From Pseudomonadota bacterium (GTDB lineage: Bacteria; Pseudomonadota; Gammaproteobacteria; Acidiferrobacterales; Acidiferrobacteraceae), in NCBI GenBank assembly GCA_021795715.1, contig JAJYPD010000011.1:1-59796 (forward strand): a DNA stretch of 59,796 nucleotides, written 5' to 3'. Under the pieces are notes generated by a model that saw nothing but the letters and a program-made list of their open reading frames with translations, did no database searches and was not told the DNA's origin. Position numbers and translations under genes: made by a program. Positions 45,023-54,581 of the stretch are shown one piece after another (within the stretch, counting starts at the first letter, position 1; each line of letters begins with the position of its first letter).

Positions 45023-45032
45023 CGGAGAGAAG

Positions 45033-45052
45033 GGGCGGCCTGTCGGCCGCCC
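45033..45052. terminator. Bidirectional hairpin terminator
   Basis: GGGCGGCC (45033-45040) pairs with GGCCGCCC (45045-45052) around TGTC, between the convergent GH15 and HU-like genes. There is no long T tract on either side. Confidence 0.55.
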
Positions 45053-45061
45053 GCTCGTATA

Positions 45062-45400
45062 TCAGACCATGCCTTTCAGGGTTTTCAGCGGCTGAATCTT
45101 GACTACGTTCCGAGCTGGCTTGGCCTTGAACACCATCTCTTCCTTGGTGAAGGGATTGATGCCTTTGCGGGCCCGGGTTGCGGGCTTGCGAACCACCTTG
45201 ATTTTCATGAGACCGGCCAGGTTGAATACGCCCGGTCCACCCTTGATGTCGCGCTTGATCACCGTTGCCAGCTCGTCGAACACGGCACTGACATCCTTGC
45301 GCTTCAGACTCGTTTTGTCGGCCAGATGGGCCATCAGTTCGGCCTTCGACATGGGCTTCTTTACGGCCTTTTTGCTCGTGGTTTTGCTTCGAGTTGCCAT
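45062..45400 (-). CDS. HU/IHF-family DNA-binding protein
   Basis: 112 residues: a Lys-rich N-terminal extension (MATRSKTTSKKAVKKPMSK), then the HU fold AELMAHLADKTSLKRKDVSA and the DNA-clasping arm VVRKPATRARKGINPFTKEE. It is longer than the 90-residue HU because of this basic tail. It probably bends and packs the nucleoid. Confidence 0.9.
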   Translation of the reverse strand: MATRSKTTSKKAVKKPMSKAELMAHLADKTSLKRKDVSAVFDELATVIKRDIKGGPGVFNLAGLMKIKVVRKPATRARKGINPFTKEEMVFKAKPARNVVKIQPLKTLKGMV

Positions 45401-45589
45401 GGTTTTCCTATGTAAGTTGGGGACAACGCAATAAACTTAGCATAAAAAAAGCGCGGAGAAATAGGTTCGCTGGAATTTTCACGGCTAGTACGCGCCCGTT
45501 CGGCTTTCCGTTATACTGGCGCACGTTGTTTTTGGGCTCGTCCGTCCCCATTGGAGGGTCCGGGAGCATGAAGTTTTGTGAGGTTTTCC

Positions 45590-45847
45590 ATGCCTATTTA
45601 CGAATATGTGTGTGAGTCCTGCGGCAAGAGCGTCGAGATCATGCAAAAGATGGGTGAAGTCGCGACGGAATGCCCGTCCTGCCACAAGCCCGGCCTGAAA
45701 AAGCAGATTTCGGCGGCGGGTTTCCAGCTCAAGGGTACCGGTTGGTACCAGACGGATTTTCGTGGCAAGGACAAGAAATCCGGCGGCTCCGAGGAGAGCG
45801 CAAGCCCCGCTCCGGCGTGCGGAAACGGCACCTGCGGCTGTCACTAA
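45590..45847 (+). CDS. FmdB-type zinc-ribbon protein
   Basis: 85 residues: MPIYEYVCESCGKSVEIMQK and ATECPSCHKPGLKK form the FmdB zinc ribbon with Cys pairs CxxC and CxxC. The C-terminus ends in Cys-rich ACGNGTCGCH. The role is unknown; it commonly precedes DUF502 and aspS in proteobacteria, as here. The ATG at 45590 follows GTGAGG. Confidence 0.9.
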   Translation: MPIYEYVCESCGKSVEIMQKMGEVATECPSCHKPGLKKQISAAGFQLKGTGWYQTDFRGKDKKSGGSEESASPAPACGNGTCGCH

Positions 45848-46486
45848 ATGGTACGGCTGAAGCGGTACCTCACCGCCGGATTGATGGTGTGGGTACCGCT
45901 TGGTGTGACGTTCGTCATCATCGAGGCGGCGGTCGAGTTCATGGACCGCCTGCTTTTGGTGTTGCCTGCCGCCTACCAGCCGAACCACTGGCTGGGATTT
46001 GATATCCCGGGGCTTGGCGCGGCCTTGGTGGCCCTGCTGGTTCTGGTTACCGGCGCCGTTGCCGCCAATATCCTGGGTCAGAGGGTGGTCGGTGTCGGCG
46101 AAGCGGTGTTGGCACGGATTCCGCTGGTGCGTTCGATCTACACCGGCGTCAAGCAGCTGCTTGAATCGCTCGTCGCGAGCAACGGCAATTCCTTCCGGAA
46201 AGTCGTGCTCGTGGAGTACCCAAGGGCCGGTTCGTGGACGGTGGCTTTCCTGACGGGGGAGGGGCCGGCGGAGGCCTCGATCCTGACGGGCGAGGATCTG
46301 GTCAACGTGTTCGTGCCGACCACGCCGAATCCGACCTCGGGATTTTTTCTGATGATTCCCCGCAAAGACGCGGTGGAGCTTGCCATGTCCGTGGATGAGG
46401 CCTTGAGGATGATCCTGTCCATGGGTATGGTCGTGCCGGCTGCCCCACGGGGGGCGGAACAAATTACTCATCGGGCGACCGCCTAG
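45848..46486 (+). CDS. DUF502 family membrane protein
   Basis: 212 residues with two N-terminal spans (LTAGLMVWVPLGVTFVII; GLGAALVALLVLVTGAVAAN) and a soluble part with PLVRSIYTGVKQLLESL, VVLVEYPRAGSWTVAFLTGE and NPTSGFFLMIPRKDAVELAM. It starts right after the fmdB stop and is 6 bp before aspS. Function unknown. Confidence 0.92.
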   Translation: MVRLKRYLTAGLMVWVPLGVTFVIIEAAVEFMDRLLLVLPAAYQPNHWLGFDIPGLGAALVALLVLVTGAVAANILGQRVVGVGEAVLARIPLVRSIYTGVKQLLESLVASNGNSFRKVVLVEYPRAGSWTVAFLTGEGPAEASILTGEDLVNVFVPTTPNPTSGFFLMIPRKDAVELAMSVDEALRMILSMGMVVPAAPRGAEQITHRATA

Positions 46487-46492
46487 GGTTTT

Positions 46493-48280
46493 ATGCGTAC
46501 ACATTTGAGTTTGGATTTGCCGGCGCTGGCTGCCGGCGAAAAGGTCGTATTGTGCGGCTGGGCCCAGCGCCTGCGCGATCATGGCGGCGTTTTGTTCATC
46601 GACCTGCGCGATCGCGCAGGGCTCGTTCAGATCGTGTTTCATCCGGAGCGCACCGAAGTCTTTGCGCTCGCCGCACAGGTGCGCGCCGAGTTCGTGCTGG
46701 CCGTGACCGGGGTCGTGCGCGCGCGCCCGGCGGGTACCGAGAATACGGCGCTTGCCACGGGCGGTCTCGAGATCGAGGCGACCGGTCTGCAGATTCTGAA
46801 CGCCGCCGATGCGCTGCCGTTCCAGCTCGATGAGGCCGGGGTCAGCGAGGCTGTGCGGCTCAAATACCGCTACCTGGATCTGCGGCGGCCGGAGCTCGCC
46901 GGGCGGCTGCGCCTGCGGCACAAGCTGGTGTCGGCGGCACGGCGGTACCTCGAGGGGCAGGAATTCATCGAGGTCGAAACGCCGATCCTGACGCGCTCTA
47001 CCCCCGAGGGGGCGCGTGACTATCTGGTGCCAAGCCGCACTCACCCGGGGCATTTCTTTGCGCTGCCGCAGTCGCCGCAGCTTTTCAAGCAGATTCTCAT
47101 GGTCGGCGGGCTTGAGCTTTACTATCAGGTGACCCGCTGCTTCCGCGACGAGGATCTGCGTGCCGACCGGCAGCCGGAATTCACGCAGCTCGACATCGAG
47201 ACCTCGTTCCTTGACGAAGAGGCGATCATGACCCTCGTCGAGGGGCTGATGGCTGCCGTGTTCAAGGCCACGCTCGATCTTACGATAGCGACGCCATTTG
47301 CGCGCATGACACACGCCGAGGCCATGCGCCGCTTCGGCAGCGACAAGCCCGATCTGCGCAATCCGCTCGAGCTCGTCGAGATCGCCGATCTCATGGAGAA
47401 TGTCGCGTTCAAGGTGTTTGCCGGACCGGCGGGCGACCCCAACGGGCGTGTGGCGGCGTTGCGCCTGCCCGGCGGCGCCGATCTGTCGCGCAAGGAAATC
47501 GACGATTACACGGCCTTCGTCGCGACCTTTGGCGCCAAGGGCTTGGCCTATATCAAGATCAACGACACCAGTGAATCCGGTCTGCAGTCCCCCATCCTGA
47601 AATTCCTGCCGCCTCCGGTCGTGCGCGAGATCCTGGCGCGAACCCGGGCGCAGGCGGGCGACATCGTCTTTTTCGGGGCCGACAAGGCCACGGTGGTGGC
47701 CGGTGCCTTGGGGGCCCTGCGCCAGCGGCTGGCGGTTGACCGCGGGTTCCTGGGTGACGGGTTTCGCCTCACCTGGATCGTGGATTTCCCGCTGCTGGAG
47801 TACGATGAAACGACGCGCCGCTTCCAGGCGGTTCACCACCCCTTCACGGCGCCCCGCGCCGAGGATCTGCCGTTACTCGATCAGGCCCCGGGCGCCGTGC
47901 GCGCGCGCGCCTACGATCTCGTGCTCAATGGCACGGAGATCGGCGGCGGTTCCATCCGTATTCACGAATCTGCGGTGCAGGAGCGGATGTTCGAGATCCT
48001 CGGGCTCGAACCGGACGCCGCCCGCGAGAAATTCGGTTTCCTTCTGGACGCTTTGCGTTTTGGTGCCCCGCCTCATGGCGGACTCGCTTTCGGGGTGGAT
48101 CGCCTGGCGGCGCTGCTCTCGGGCGCTGAATCGATCCGTGACGTGATCGCCTTCCCCAAGACACAAAAGGCCACCTGTCCGCTGACCGATGCGCCGTCGG
48201 TGGTTTCGGCGGCACAGCTTGCGGAATTGCATCTGCGTGTCGACGTACCGCGGGATCGTGATGGCGGCGGCCATCGGTAA
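46493..48280 (+). CDS. aspS: Aspartyl-tRNA synthetase
   Basis: 595 residues. The N-terminal OB fold has [20 protein letters not shown]. The class II core has [20 protein letters not shown], motif 2 [20 protein letters not shown], the bacterial GAD insertion (about 280-420) and motif 3 [13 protein letters not shown]. Length is normal. Whether it also charges tRNA-Asn depends on gatCAB elsewhere. The end overlaps nudB by 20 bp. Confidence 0.97.
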   Translation: MRTHLSLDLPALAAGEKVVLCGWAQRLRDHGGVLFIDLRDRAGLVQIVFHPERTEVFALAAQVRAEFVLAVTGVVRARPAGTENTALATGGLEIEATGLQILNAADALPFQLDEAGVSEAVRLKYRYLDLRRPELAGRLRLRHKLVSAARRYLEGQEFIEVETPILTRSTPEGARDYLVPSRTHPGHFFALPQSPQLFKQILMVGGLELYYQVTRCFRDEDLRADRQPEFTQLDIETSFLDEEAIMTLVEGLMAAVFKATLDLTIATPFARMTHAEAMRRFGSDKPDLRNPLELVEIADLMENVAFKVFAGPAGDPNGRVAALRLPGGADLSRKEIDDYTAFVATFGAKGLAYIKINDTSESGLQSPILKFLPPPVVREILARTRAQAGDIVFFGADKATVVAGALGALRQRLAVDRGFLGDGFRLTWIVDFPLLEYDETTRRFQAVHHPFTAPRAEDLPLLDQAPGAVRARAYDLVLNGTEIGGGSIRIHESAVQERMFEILGLEPDAAREKFGFLLDALRFGAPPHGGLAFGVDRLAALLSGAESIRDVIAFPKTQKATCPLTDAPSVVSAAQLAELHLRVDVPRDRDGGGHR

Positions 48281-48719
48281 CAAACGGCCGGAGTCGGTGC
48301 TCGTGGTGATCTTCACCACCGGTGGCGAGGCATTGCTGCTGAAGCGGACCGATCACCGGGCCTTCTGGCAGTCGGTCACCGGCAGCCTGGAATGGGACGA
48401 GAATGACCGGCTGGCGGCGGCCAAGCGCGAAGTGTTCGAGGAGACGGGCATCGTCGTCACCGGCGGCTGGCGTGATTGGGAGCGGCAAAACCGCTTCGAA
48501 ATCTTTCCCGAATGGCGCCACCGCTACCCAGCTGGCATCACGCACAACACCGAGCATGTGTTCTCACTTGAGCTGCCGGGCCGGGTGGGGGTGCGCCTGC
48601 ACGCCCGGGAGCACGAGGATTATCGCTGGGTGTATTTCCCGGAGGCGGTCGCGCAGGCCACGTCGAGCACCAACCGCTGGGCATTGAAGGCCCTGCAGGA
48701 TGAGCGCGGATTTCATTGA
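48261..48719 (+). CDS. nudB: Nudix hydrolase NudB (dihydroneopterin triphosphate diphosphatase)
   Basis: 152 residues. Nudix region [20 protein letters not shown] followed by EETGIVV; the spacing between the first Glu and RE is one residue longer than the strict consensus. [11 protein letters not shown] at the start and [12 protein letters not shown] fit NudB, which removes pyrophosphate from dihydroneopterin triphosphate in folate synthesis. It lies after aspS as in many gammaproteobacteria. Confidence 0.88.
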   Translation: MAAAIGNKRPESVLVVIFTTGGEALLLKRTDHRAFWQSVTGSLEWDENDRLAAAKREVFEETGIVVTGGWRDWERQNRFEIFPEWRHRYPAGITHNTEHVFSLELPGRVGVRLHAREHEDYRWVYFPEAVAQATSSTNRWALKALQDERGFH

Positions 48720-49341
48720 TCATCCCCTGGTTCTGGTGCCCGGATTATGGTTCGGGCGCCCGGCGATGTGGCCGCTTGCGCTGGCGCTGCGCCGGCGCGG
48801 CGCGCGCGTGCGGCTCTTTTCCTATCCCAGCCGCCGTCTGGATCTTGCGCGCGAGGTGGCGCGGCTTGCGGCCTTTTGCGGCGGGGCAGGCCTTGTCAAT
48901 CTGGTCGGCTACAGCCTGGGTGGCCTGCTGGTGGCGCAGTTTTGCCGGGAGTTCCCCGCGCGGTACCGCTACGCGGTGACTTTGGGGACCCCCTTCCAGG
49001 GTAGCGAAGCGGCGCGCGTAGCCTCGGGTTTTGCCGTAGGACGGGTGCTCCTCGGTTCGGCGGCCCCGGTTCTCACAACCGGCTACCCCTCACCGGCGCC
49101 ACCCAGGTTCGGTATCATTATAGGCACGCGTCCCGGTGGGCTTTTGCGGCGGCGCGCCTATCAGGGCGATGGCGTGGTCGCTGTCGAAGAGGCCCGTTTA
49201 CCCGGCGCAACCGATGCGCTAGCGTTACCCTTGTCGCACATCGGGCTGGTGCATGCGTCGAGGAGCGTCGAGGGCATAGAGGCATTTCTCAATCAGGGTC
49301 GTTTCCGCGGCAGCAGGAGAGGGTTTTATGGCCGGACATAG
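48700..49341 (+). CDS. Alpha/beta-hydrolase (lipase-like)
   Basis: 213 residues. The strand [20 protein letters not shown] and the nucleophile elbow [12 protein letters not shown] (Ser) are clear; His in LSHIGLVHA is the likely catalytic His. It resembles small membrane-associated lipases or esterases of the PGAP1 type. Substrate unknown. It overlaps nudB by 20 bp and yebC by 14 bp. Confidence 0.82.
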   Translation: MSADFIDHPLVLVPGLWFGRPAMWPLALALRRRGARVRLFSYPSRRLDLAREVARLAAFCGGAGLVNLVGYSLGGLLVAQFCREFPARYRYAVTLGTPFQGSEAARVASGFAVGRVLLGSAAPVLTTGYPSPAPPRFGIIIGTRPGGLLRRRAYQGDGVVAVEEARLPGATDALALPLSHIGLVHASRSVEGIEAFLNQGRFRGSRRGFYGRT

Positions 49342-50059
49342 CAAGTGGGCCAATATTCGGTTTCGCAAGGGGTTGCAGGACGCCAAGCGCGGCAAGGTTT
49401 TCACCAAGTACATCCGCGAAATCACCGTGGCCGCCCGTGTCGGTGGGGGCGACCCGGGGCATAACCCCCGTTTGCGCACGGTCATCGACAAGGCGCTGGG
49501 GCAGAACATGCCCAAGGACAACATTGAGCGTGCGATCAAGCGTGGTACCGGCGAACTGGAGGGCGCGCATTACGAAGAGATCCAGTATGAAGGTTATGCG
49601 CCCGGCGGTGTGGCGGTCATGGTGGCGTGCACGACCGACAATCGCAATCGCACCGCCGGCGAAGTCCGTCATGCCTTCAGCAAGCACGGCGGCAATCTCG
49701 GCACGGAGGGTTCGGTCGGCTATCTTTTTGAAAAGCGTGGCGTGGTGGTTGTGGCCGGCGCGAGTGAGGAGACTTTGCTCGACGCGGCGCTCGATGCCGG
49801 CGCCGATGATATCGCCGCGATCCCCGACGGGGGGTTTGAGGTGCTGACGGCCCTGGAAAAACTGTCGAGCGTGCGTGATGCGCTCGAAGCGGCGAAATTT
49901 TCGATTGTCTCGGCGGAGACCGTGGTACGCCCGCTGACGGATGTGCGTGTCGAGGGTGAGGAGGCGGAACGGGTGATGAAGCTACTCGAAGCGCTGGAGG
50001 ATCTCGACGACGTGCAGAATGTCTACACCAACGCGGATTTTGTCGAGGAGTCCGCTTAG
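49328..50059 (+). CDS. yebC: YebC/PmpR family transcription/translation regulator
   Basis: 243 residues starting [20 protein letters not shown], with [34 protein letters not shown] and [20 protein letters not shown]. YebC/TACO1-type proteins help ribosomes with proline-rich stretches or act as regulators. It precedes ruvC, as usual. Confidence 0.96.
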   Translation: MAGHSKWANIRFRKGLQDAKRGKVFTKYIREITVAARVGGGDPGHNPRLRTVIDKALGQNMPKDNIERAIKRGTGELEGAHYEEIQYEGYAPGGVAVMVACTTDNRNRTAGEVRHAFSKHGGNLGTEGSVGYLFEKRGVVVVAGASEETLLDAALDAGADDIAAIPDGGFEVLTALEKLSSVRDALEAAKFSIVSAETVVRPLTDVRVEGEEAERVMKLLEALEDLDDVQNVYTNADFVEESA

Positions 50060-50064
50060 AATTC

Positions 50065-50553
50065 ATGCGCATTCTGGGCATCGACCCCGGATCGATACGC
50101 ACAGGATTCGGCGTCATCGAGCAGCAGCGCGCGCAAGCTCGTTATGTGGCCTGCGGCGTCATCGGCGCCAAAGGCACGGTGCCGGAGCGGCTGCTGGCGA
50201 TTTTTGCCGGCATTGACGAGGTCATCGAAACCTATCAGCCGGTGGCGGTGGCGATCGAGCGGGTATTTCTGGCGCGCAATCCTGACAGTGCCCTAAAGCT
50301 CGGACAGGCGCGCGGCGCGGCGCTGGTGGCGGCGGCGCGGCACGGGGTTGCGGTATTCGAATACACGGCCTTGCAGATCAAGAAGACGTGCGTGGGTGTG
50401 GGTCATGCCGACAAGACACAGGTACAACATATGATACGGGTACTGCTGGGGTTGTCGGTTGCGCCATCGAGCGATGCGGCCGATGCGCTCGCCTGCGCCA
50501 TCTGCCATTTGCATCATCAGGCGGGCGCGGCATCAGCGGGGTTGCGCCCATGA
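50065..50553 (+). CDS. ruvC: Holliday junction resolvase RuvC
   Basis: 162 residues. MRILGIDPGSIRTGFGVIE carries the first catalytic Asp, VAIERVFLARNPDSALKLGQ the Glu, and SSDAADALACAICH the final Asp pair. RuvC cuts Holliday junctions as a dimer. Its stop overlaps ruvA as ATGA. Confidence 0.97.
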   Translation: MRILGIDPGSIRTGFGVIEQQRAQARYVACGVIGAKGTVPERLLAIFAGIDEVIETYQPVAVAIERVFLARNPDSALKLGQARGAALVAAARHGVAVFEYTALQIKKTCVGVGHADKTQVQHMIRVLLGLSVAPSSDAADALACAICHLHHQAGAASAGLRP

Positions 50554-51119
50554 TCAGCCGCCTGACGGGGGTCATACTCGAGCGGTCGCCGCCGCAGCTC
50601 GTCATCGACGTGCGTGGCGTGGGTTACGAGGTGGAAGTGCCGCTGTCGGCGTTTGCGGAACTCCCGGATACGGGCGAGGTGATCCTCTACACCCAGCTTG
50701 TCGTGCGCGAGGATGCGCATCTGCTGTACGGATTTCCCAATCCGGCGCGCCGTGCCTGGTTTAGGCTGTTGCTGCGCGTCAATGGCATCGGTCCGCGTGT
50801 GGCGCTCGCCATCCTCTCGACTTTGAGCGACGGCGAACTGGCCGATGCGCTGGCACAGGAAGATGTTGGCCGCCTGATCCGTGTGCCGGGCGTGGGCCGC
50901 AAGACCGCCGAGCGGTTGCTGGTGGAACTGCGCGGCCACGCGCCGGTATCGCCGAGCATGCCGGTGCGGGCGGCGGATGAGGCGGTGGGCGCGCTCGCTG
51001 TGCTCGGTTACAAACCCCATGAAGCCAGGGCGGCCATTGAGCGCGCCCTGGTCACGCTGGGGTCAAAGGCGGCGAGCGAAGACCTGATCCGCGCCGCGCT
51101 GCAGGGGATGGCGCGATGA
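50550..51119 (+). CDS. ruvA: Holliday junction helicase subunit RuvA
   Basis: 189 residues from the ATG at 50550 overlapping the ruvC stop. [20 protein letters not shown] is the OB fold; [11 protein letters not shown] and [14 protein letters not shown] are the two helix-hairpin-helix motifs; the C-terminal domain contacts RuvB. It ends in an ATGA overlap with ruvB. Confidence 0.97.
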   Translation: MISRLTGVILERSPPQLVIDVRGVGYEVEVPLSAFAELPDTGEVILYTQLVVREDAHLLYGFPNPARRAWFRLLLRVNGIGPRVALAILSTLSDGELADALAQEDVGRLIRVPGVGRKTAERLLVELRGHAPVSPSMPVRAADEAVGALAVLGYKPHEARAAIERALVTLGSKAASEDLIRAALQGMAR

Positions 51120-52159
51120 TCGAGACCGAGCGGGTACTGGGTGCGGCAGGGGGCAGCGAAGAGCGCATCCAGGAGTCGAGCCTGCGGCCCAAGCGCCTCG
51201 CCGAATACACCGGCCAGCCGCGGTTGCGGGCCAAGCTCGAGATCTTTCTGGCCGCCGCCCGGGACCGCCAGGAATCCCTCGATCACGTCTTGCTGTTTGG
51301 GCCGCCTGGCCTTGGCAAGACCACGCTTGCGCACATCATCGCCGCGGAGATGGGCGCCGAACTGCGGCAGACCTCGGGACCGGTTTTGGAACGCGCAGGC
51401 GATCTTGCGGCGTTGCTCACCAACCTAAAGCCCCATGACGTGCTGTTCATCGACGAGATCCACCGGTTGAGTCCGGCCGTCGAGGAAATCCTCTATCCGG
51501 CCATGGAGGACTATCAGCTCGATATTCTGATCGGGGAGGGGCCGGCTGCGCGCTCCCTGAAGCTCAGTCTGCCGCCTTTCACGCTGATCGGTGCGACCAC
51601 CCGTGCAGGCCTCCTGACCTCCCCGTTGCGCGACCGCTTCGGTATTGTCGAGCGCCTCGAGTTCTATGAGGTCGCCGACCTCGCGCGCATCGTCGCGCGG
51701 TCGGCGCACCTCTTGGGCGTGGAGGCCGATGCGGATGGAGTCGAGACCATCGCGGCCTGCGCCCGGGGTACCCCGCGCATTGCCAACAGGCTCCTGCGCC
51801 GGGCGCGTGATTTTGCCCAGGTGCGGGCCGCCGGTCGCCTGACGGGAGCCGTCGCGCGGGAGGCCCTGGCGCTTCTGGAGGTGGATGACCGCGGATTTGA
51901 TACGCTGGACCGTCGCCTGTTGCAGGCGGTGGTGGGTCAGTTTCAGGGTGGCCCCGTCGGGGTCGACAACCTCGCCGCGGCCATGGGCGAGGAGCGTGGC
52001 ACCATAGAGGATGTCATCGAGCCGTTCCTGATCCAGAAGGGGTATCTGGCCCGGACTGCGCGCGGGCGCGTGGCCACGGCGCAGGCCTATGCCTGGCTGG
52101 GCCTGCCGGTGACCAGGGACCAGCCGCCTGAACAGGATGTTTCCAGCGATGGGGGATGA
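51116..52159 (+). CDS. ruvB: Holliday junction helicase ATPase RuvB
   Basis: 347 residues. The start region has [20 protein letters not shown]; Walker A is [12 protein letters not shown]; Walker B is LFIDEIHRL; sensor 1 is [19 protein letters not shown]; the winged helix ends [20 protein letters not shown]. RuvB hexamers drive branch migration with RuvA. No LexA box was seen before ruvC. Confidence 0.97.
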   Translation: MIETERVLGAAGGSEERIQESSLRPKRLAEYTGQPRLRAKLEIFLAAARDRQESLDHVLLFGPPGLGKTTLAHIIAAEMGAELRQTSGPVLERAGDLAALLTNLKPHDVLFIDEIHRLSPAVEEILYPAMEDYQLDILIGEGPAARSLKLSLPPFTLIGATTRAGLLTSPLRDRFGIVERLEFYEVADLARIVARSAHLLGVEADADGVETIAACARGTPRIANRLLRRARDFAQVRAAGRLTGAVAREALALLEVDDRGFDTLDRRLLQAVVGQFQGGPVGVDNLAAAMGEERGTIEDVIEPFLIQKGYLARTARGRVATAQAYAWLGLPVTRDQPPEQDVSSDGG

Positions 52160-52589
52160 TATCGCCCGCCCGTTTTGTATTTCGGTCCGCGTCTACTACG
52201 AAGACACGGACGCAGCCGGCGTCGTCTACTATGCGCGCTACCTGGCGTTCATGGAGCGGGCCCGGACAGAATGGTTGCGCCAGTTCGGTCTGTCGGCGGC
52301 TGAACTTGCCCGCTCCGAACAGGTCTTACTCGCCGTGCGTTCGGTCAAGGTCGAGTATCGCCGCCCGGCGCGGCTGGACGATCTGTTGTGTGTCACGGCC
52401 GTGGCTGTGTCGGTACGCGGAGCCAGCATGACGCTGCACCAGAACTGCCTGCGCGGAGAGGAGCTTTTGTGCGAGGGGCGGATCGATATCGCCTGCCTCG
52501 ATGCGGGTGATTTCCGGCCGCGCAAGCTGCCACCGGAACTTGCGCGGGTCGCGACCTTCACTGACATTCCAGCAAGGAGAAACATTTGA
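52149..52589 (+). CDS. ybgC: Tol-Pal-associated acyl-CoA thioesterase YbgC
   Basis: 146 residues. Hot-dog fold with [20 protein letters not shown], whose Asp is catalytic, and [13 protein letters not shown]. It hydrolyses short acyl-CoA or acyl-ACP and accompanies the tol genes. The ATG at 52149 lies inside the end of ruvB; its stop overlaps tolQ. Confidence 0.93.
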   Translation: MGDDIARPFCISVRVYYEDTDAAGVVYYARYLAFMERARTEWLRQFGLSAAELARSEQVLLAVRSVKVEYRRPARLDDLLCVTAVAVSVRGASMTLHQNCLRGEELLCEGRIDIACLDAGDFRPRKLPPELARVATFTDIPARRNI

Positions 52590-53290
52590 GAATCGCCGCT
52601 TCCCATAAGGGCGTTGCCCTGTGGTCCATGGTCCTCCACGCAAGCCCCGTCGTACAGCTGATGATGCTGATCTTGCTCGCCGCTTCGGTCGCCTCGTGGA
52701 CGATGATCTTCCGCAAGTGGTTCATCATGAAGAACGCCTACCGCGAGGCCGATCGTTTCGAGGACCGGTTCTGGAAGGGTGCCAACGTGAACCAGATGTA
52801 TGCGGAACTCTCCCGCGATGAGGACCAGCTCTCCGGCATGGCCAGCGTGTTCGTTGCCGGCTTTCGTGAGTACATGCGTTTTGAGAAGCAAAGGGGCATG
52901 CAGCCGATGAACATCCTTGACGGTGTGCAGCGGGCGATGCGGGTGGCGCTGAGCCGCGAAGTCGAATTCCTCGAGACCAACCTGTCTTTTTTGGCCACCG
53001 TCGGTTCAACCAGCCCCTACATTGGTCTTTTTGGGACCGTCTGGGGGATCATGGCCGCTTTCCAGTCCTTCGGCCAGATGCAGCAGGCGACGCTGGCGCA
53101 TGTGGCGCCCGGGATATCGGAAGCGCTGGTTGCCACCGCGATGGGGCTTTTCGCGGCCATCCCCGCGGTCATCGCCTATAACCGTTATGCGGATGACGCA
53201 GACCGGATCGTCTCGCGCTATGAGATTTTTCTGGAGGAATTCGCCAGCGTCCTTCAGCGGCAGGTGTTTGTCGCGAAGGCCGGTACATGA
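52586..53290 (+). CDS. tolQ: Tol-Pal proton channel subunit TolQ
   Basis: 234 residues from a TTG at 52586, about seven bases after AAGGAG; the stop of ybgC overlaps it. Three spans: QLMMLILLAASVASWTMIFR, then FLATVGSTSPYIGLFGTVWG and ALVATAMGLFAAIPAVIAYN. TolQ and TolR use the proton gradient to energise TolA for outer-membrane constriction at division. Confidence 0.95.
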   Translation: MRIAASHKGVALWSMVLHASPVVQLMMLILLAASVASWTMIFRKWFIMKNAYREADRFEDRFWKGANVNQMYAELSRDEDQLSGMASVFVAGFREYMRFEKQRGMQPMNILDGVQRAMRVALSREVEFLETNLSFLATVGSTSPYIGLFGTVWGIMAAFQSFGQMQQATLAHVAPGISEALVATAMGLFAAIPAVIAYNRYADDADRIVSRYEIFLEEFASVLQRQVFVAKAGT

Positions 53291-53700
53291 GAAGCGGGCG
53301 CCGGGCCAGAATGCGGCCCATGAGCCAGATCAACGTCGTGCCCTACATCGACGTGATGCTGGTGCTGCTCGTGATTTTCATCATCACGGCGCCGGTCCTG
53401 AAGCGGGGCGTCAAAGTCAAGCTGCCCCAGGCGGCGGCGAAGGCGATCCCCAATCCCCACCGCGCGATCCTCATTGTCACCGTCAACCGCAACGGCCAGT
53501 ATTTTCTGGACAACCATCCAGTGACCGCCGCGCAGTTGAGCCGGCGGGCGAGCAATCTCCTGCGGTTGCGGCCGCACACGCCGGTGTTGATCCGCGGTGA
53601 CCGGGCCGTTCCCTATGCCGACGTGGTGCGCGCGATGGTGTTGCTGCAAAGGGCGGGCGCCAACAGTGTCGGCTTGATGACCAAAGATACAGGATCCTGA
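53287..53700 (+). CDS. tolR: Tol-Pal proton channel subunit TolR
   Basis: 137 residues overlapping tolQ as ATGA. A short cytoplasmic start, one span with the essential Asp (NVVPYIDVMLVLLVIFIITA), then the periplasmic ExbD/TolR domain. It works with TolQ. Confidence 0.95.
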   Translation: MRSGRRARMRPMSQINVVPYIDVMLVLLVIFIITAPVLKRGVKVKLPQAAAKAIPNPHRAILIVTVNRNGQYFLDNHPVTAAQLSRRASNLLRLRPHTPVLIRGDRAVPYADVVRAMVLLQRAGANSVGLMTKDTGS

Positions 53701-53703
53701 TTT

Positions 53704-54579
53704 GTGGATGCGCCAGGGCGGGAGCCGTTGGGTCGGGGGCGGGCAACCGCCTACGCGGTCGGGCTGCATGTGGTCTTGCTTGCGCTGCTGTTCGTAAGCC
53801 TGGAGTGGGATATCGATTCGTCGGCCTATGTTCTGCGTAACGGCCCCCATGTGATCCATGCCTACATGGTCGGCCTGCGGCCGGTTGCGACAGCGCCGCT
53901 GAAGGTGCCCCAGCCGGCGCCCCCCAAGGCGGCGCCGCAGCAGGCGCAGGCCAAACAGGCTGAACAGAGCGCCCGGCTGGCGGCCGCGGAAAAGGCGCAG
54001 GCCGAGGCTCAGGCTAAAGCTAAAGCCCAGGCTAAAGCCCAGGCTCAGGCCAAAGCCCGTGCCCAGGCGCAGGCTCAGGCTTTGGCGCAGGCCAAGGCCC
54101 AGGCTCAGGCTCAGGCTCAGGCCAAAGCCCGTGCCCAGGCGCAGGCCAAGGCCCGGGCTCAAGCCCAAGCGCGCGCAGAGGCCAAAGCCCGCGCCCAGGC
54201 TCAGGCCCAAGCCCAAGCCCAAGCCCGGGCAGAGGCGGCGGCTGCCGCGGCCCGCGCGCGCACTCTGGCTGCCCAGCAGGCGGCTCAAGCCCAGGGAATC
54301 ATCGACCGGTATCGCGCACTCATTCAGGCCAAAGTGAGCGCGGCCTGGGTGGCGCCGCCGGGCGTGCACGCCGGTCTGCGTTGCACCGTCGCGGTGCATG
54401 TCATCGCCGGTGGACAGGTGCTGAGTGCGCGCATCACGAGCAGCAGCGGCAACGCCGTGTTCGACCGGTCGGTGCTCGCGGCCATCTATAACGCGGTGCC
54501 CTTGCCGGTTCCCCGGTCCTCGGCAAAGTTGCGCTACCTGCGACGTTTCAAGTTCGTCTTTACGGCTCCCGTGGAGTAA
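53704..54579 (+). CDS. tolA: Tol-Pal bridge protein TolA
   Basis: 291 residues from a GTG at 53704. One N-terminal span ([20 protein letters not shown]), then a long helix (about 75-200) made of AQAKAQAQ-type repeats, then the TolA C-terminal domain with [14 protein letters not shown] and [19 protein letters not shown]. It spans the periplasm to reach Pal and TolB. The repeat DNA is built on GCCCAGGCT-like 6- and 12-base units. Confidence 0.93.
   Translation: MDAPGREPLGRGRATAYAVGLHVVLLALLFVSLEWDIDSSAYVLRNGPHVIHAYMVGLRPVATAPLKVPQPAPPKAAPQQAQAKQAEQSARLAAAEKAQAEAQAKAKAQAKAQAQAKARAQAQAQALAQAKAQAQAQAQAKARAQAQAKARAQAQARAEAKARAQAQAQAQAQARAEAAAAAARARTLAAQQAAQAQGIIDRYRALIQAKVSAAWVAPPGVHAGLRCTVAVHVIAGGQVLSARITSSSGNAVFDRSVLAAIYNAVPLPVPRSSAKLRYLRRFKFVFTAPVE
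53990..54250 (+). repeat. Low-complexity repeats coding the TolA helix
   Basis: Tandem imperfect units of GCC/GCT-CAG/AAA codons code for the Ala-Gln-Ala-Lys helix. The repeat number is free to vary in frame. Confidence 0.7.
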
Positions 54580-54581
54580 GC

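Noticed and set aside
48261-48719. Nudix gene as a frameshifted or inactive copy because of the extra residue in its Nudix box
   Set aside because: RE and EE pairs are all present and the rest of the protein is full length; one-residue spacing changes can occur in functional Nudix enzymes.
53990-54250. Repeats in tolA as a possible CRISPR or mobile repeat
   Set aside because: The units are in-frame Ala/Gln/Lys codons without unique spacers; they code for the TolA helix.
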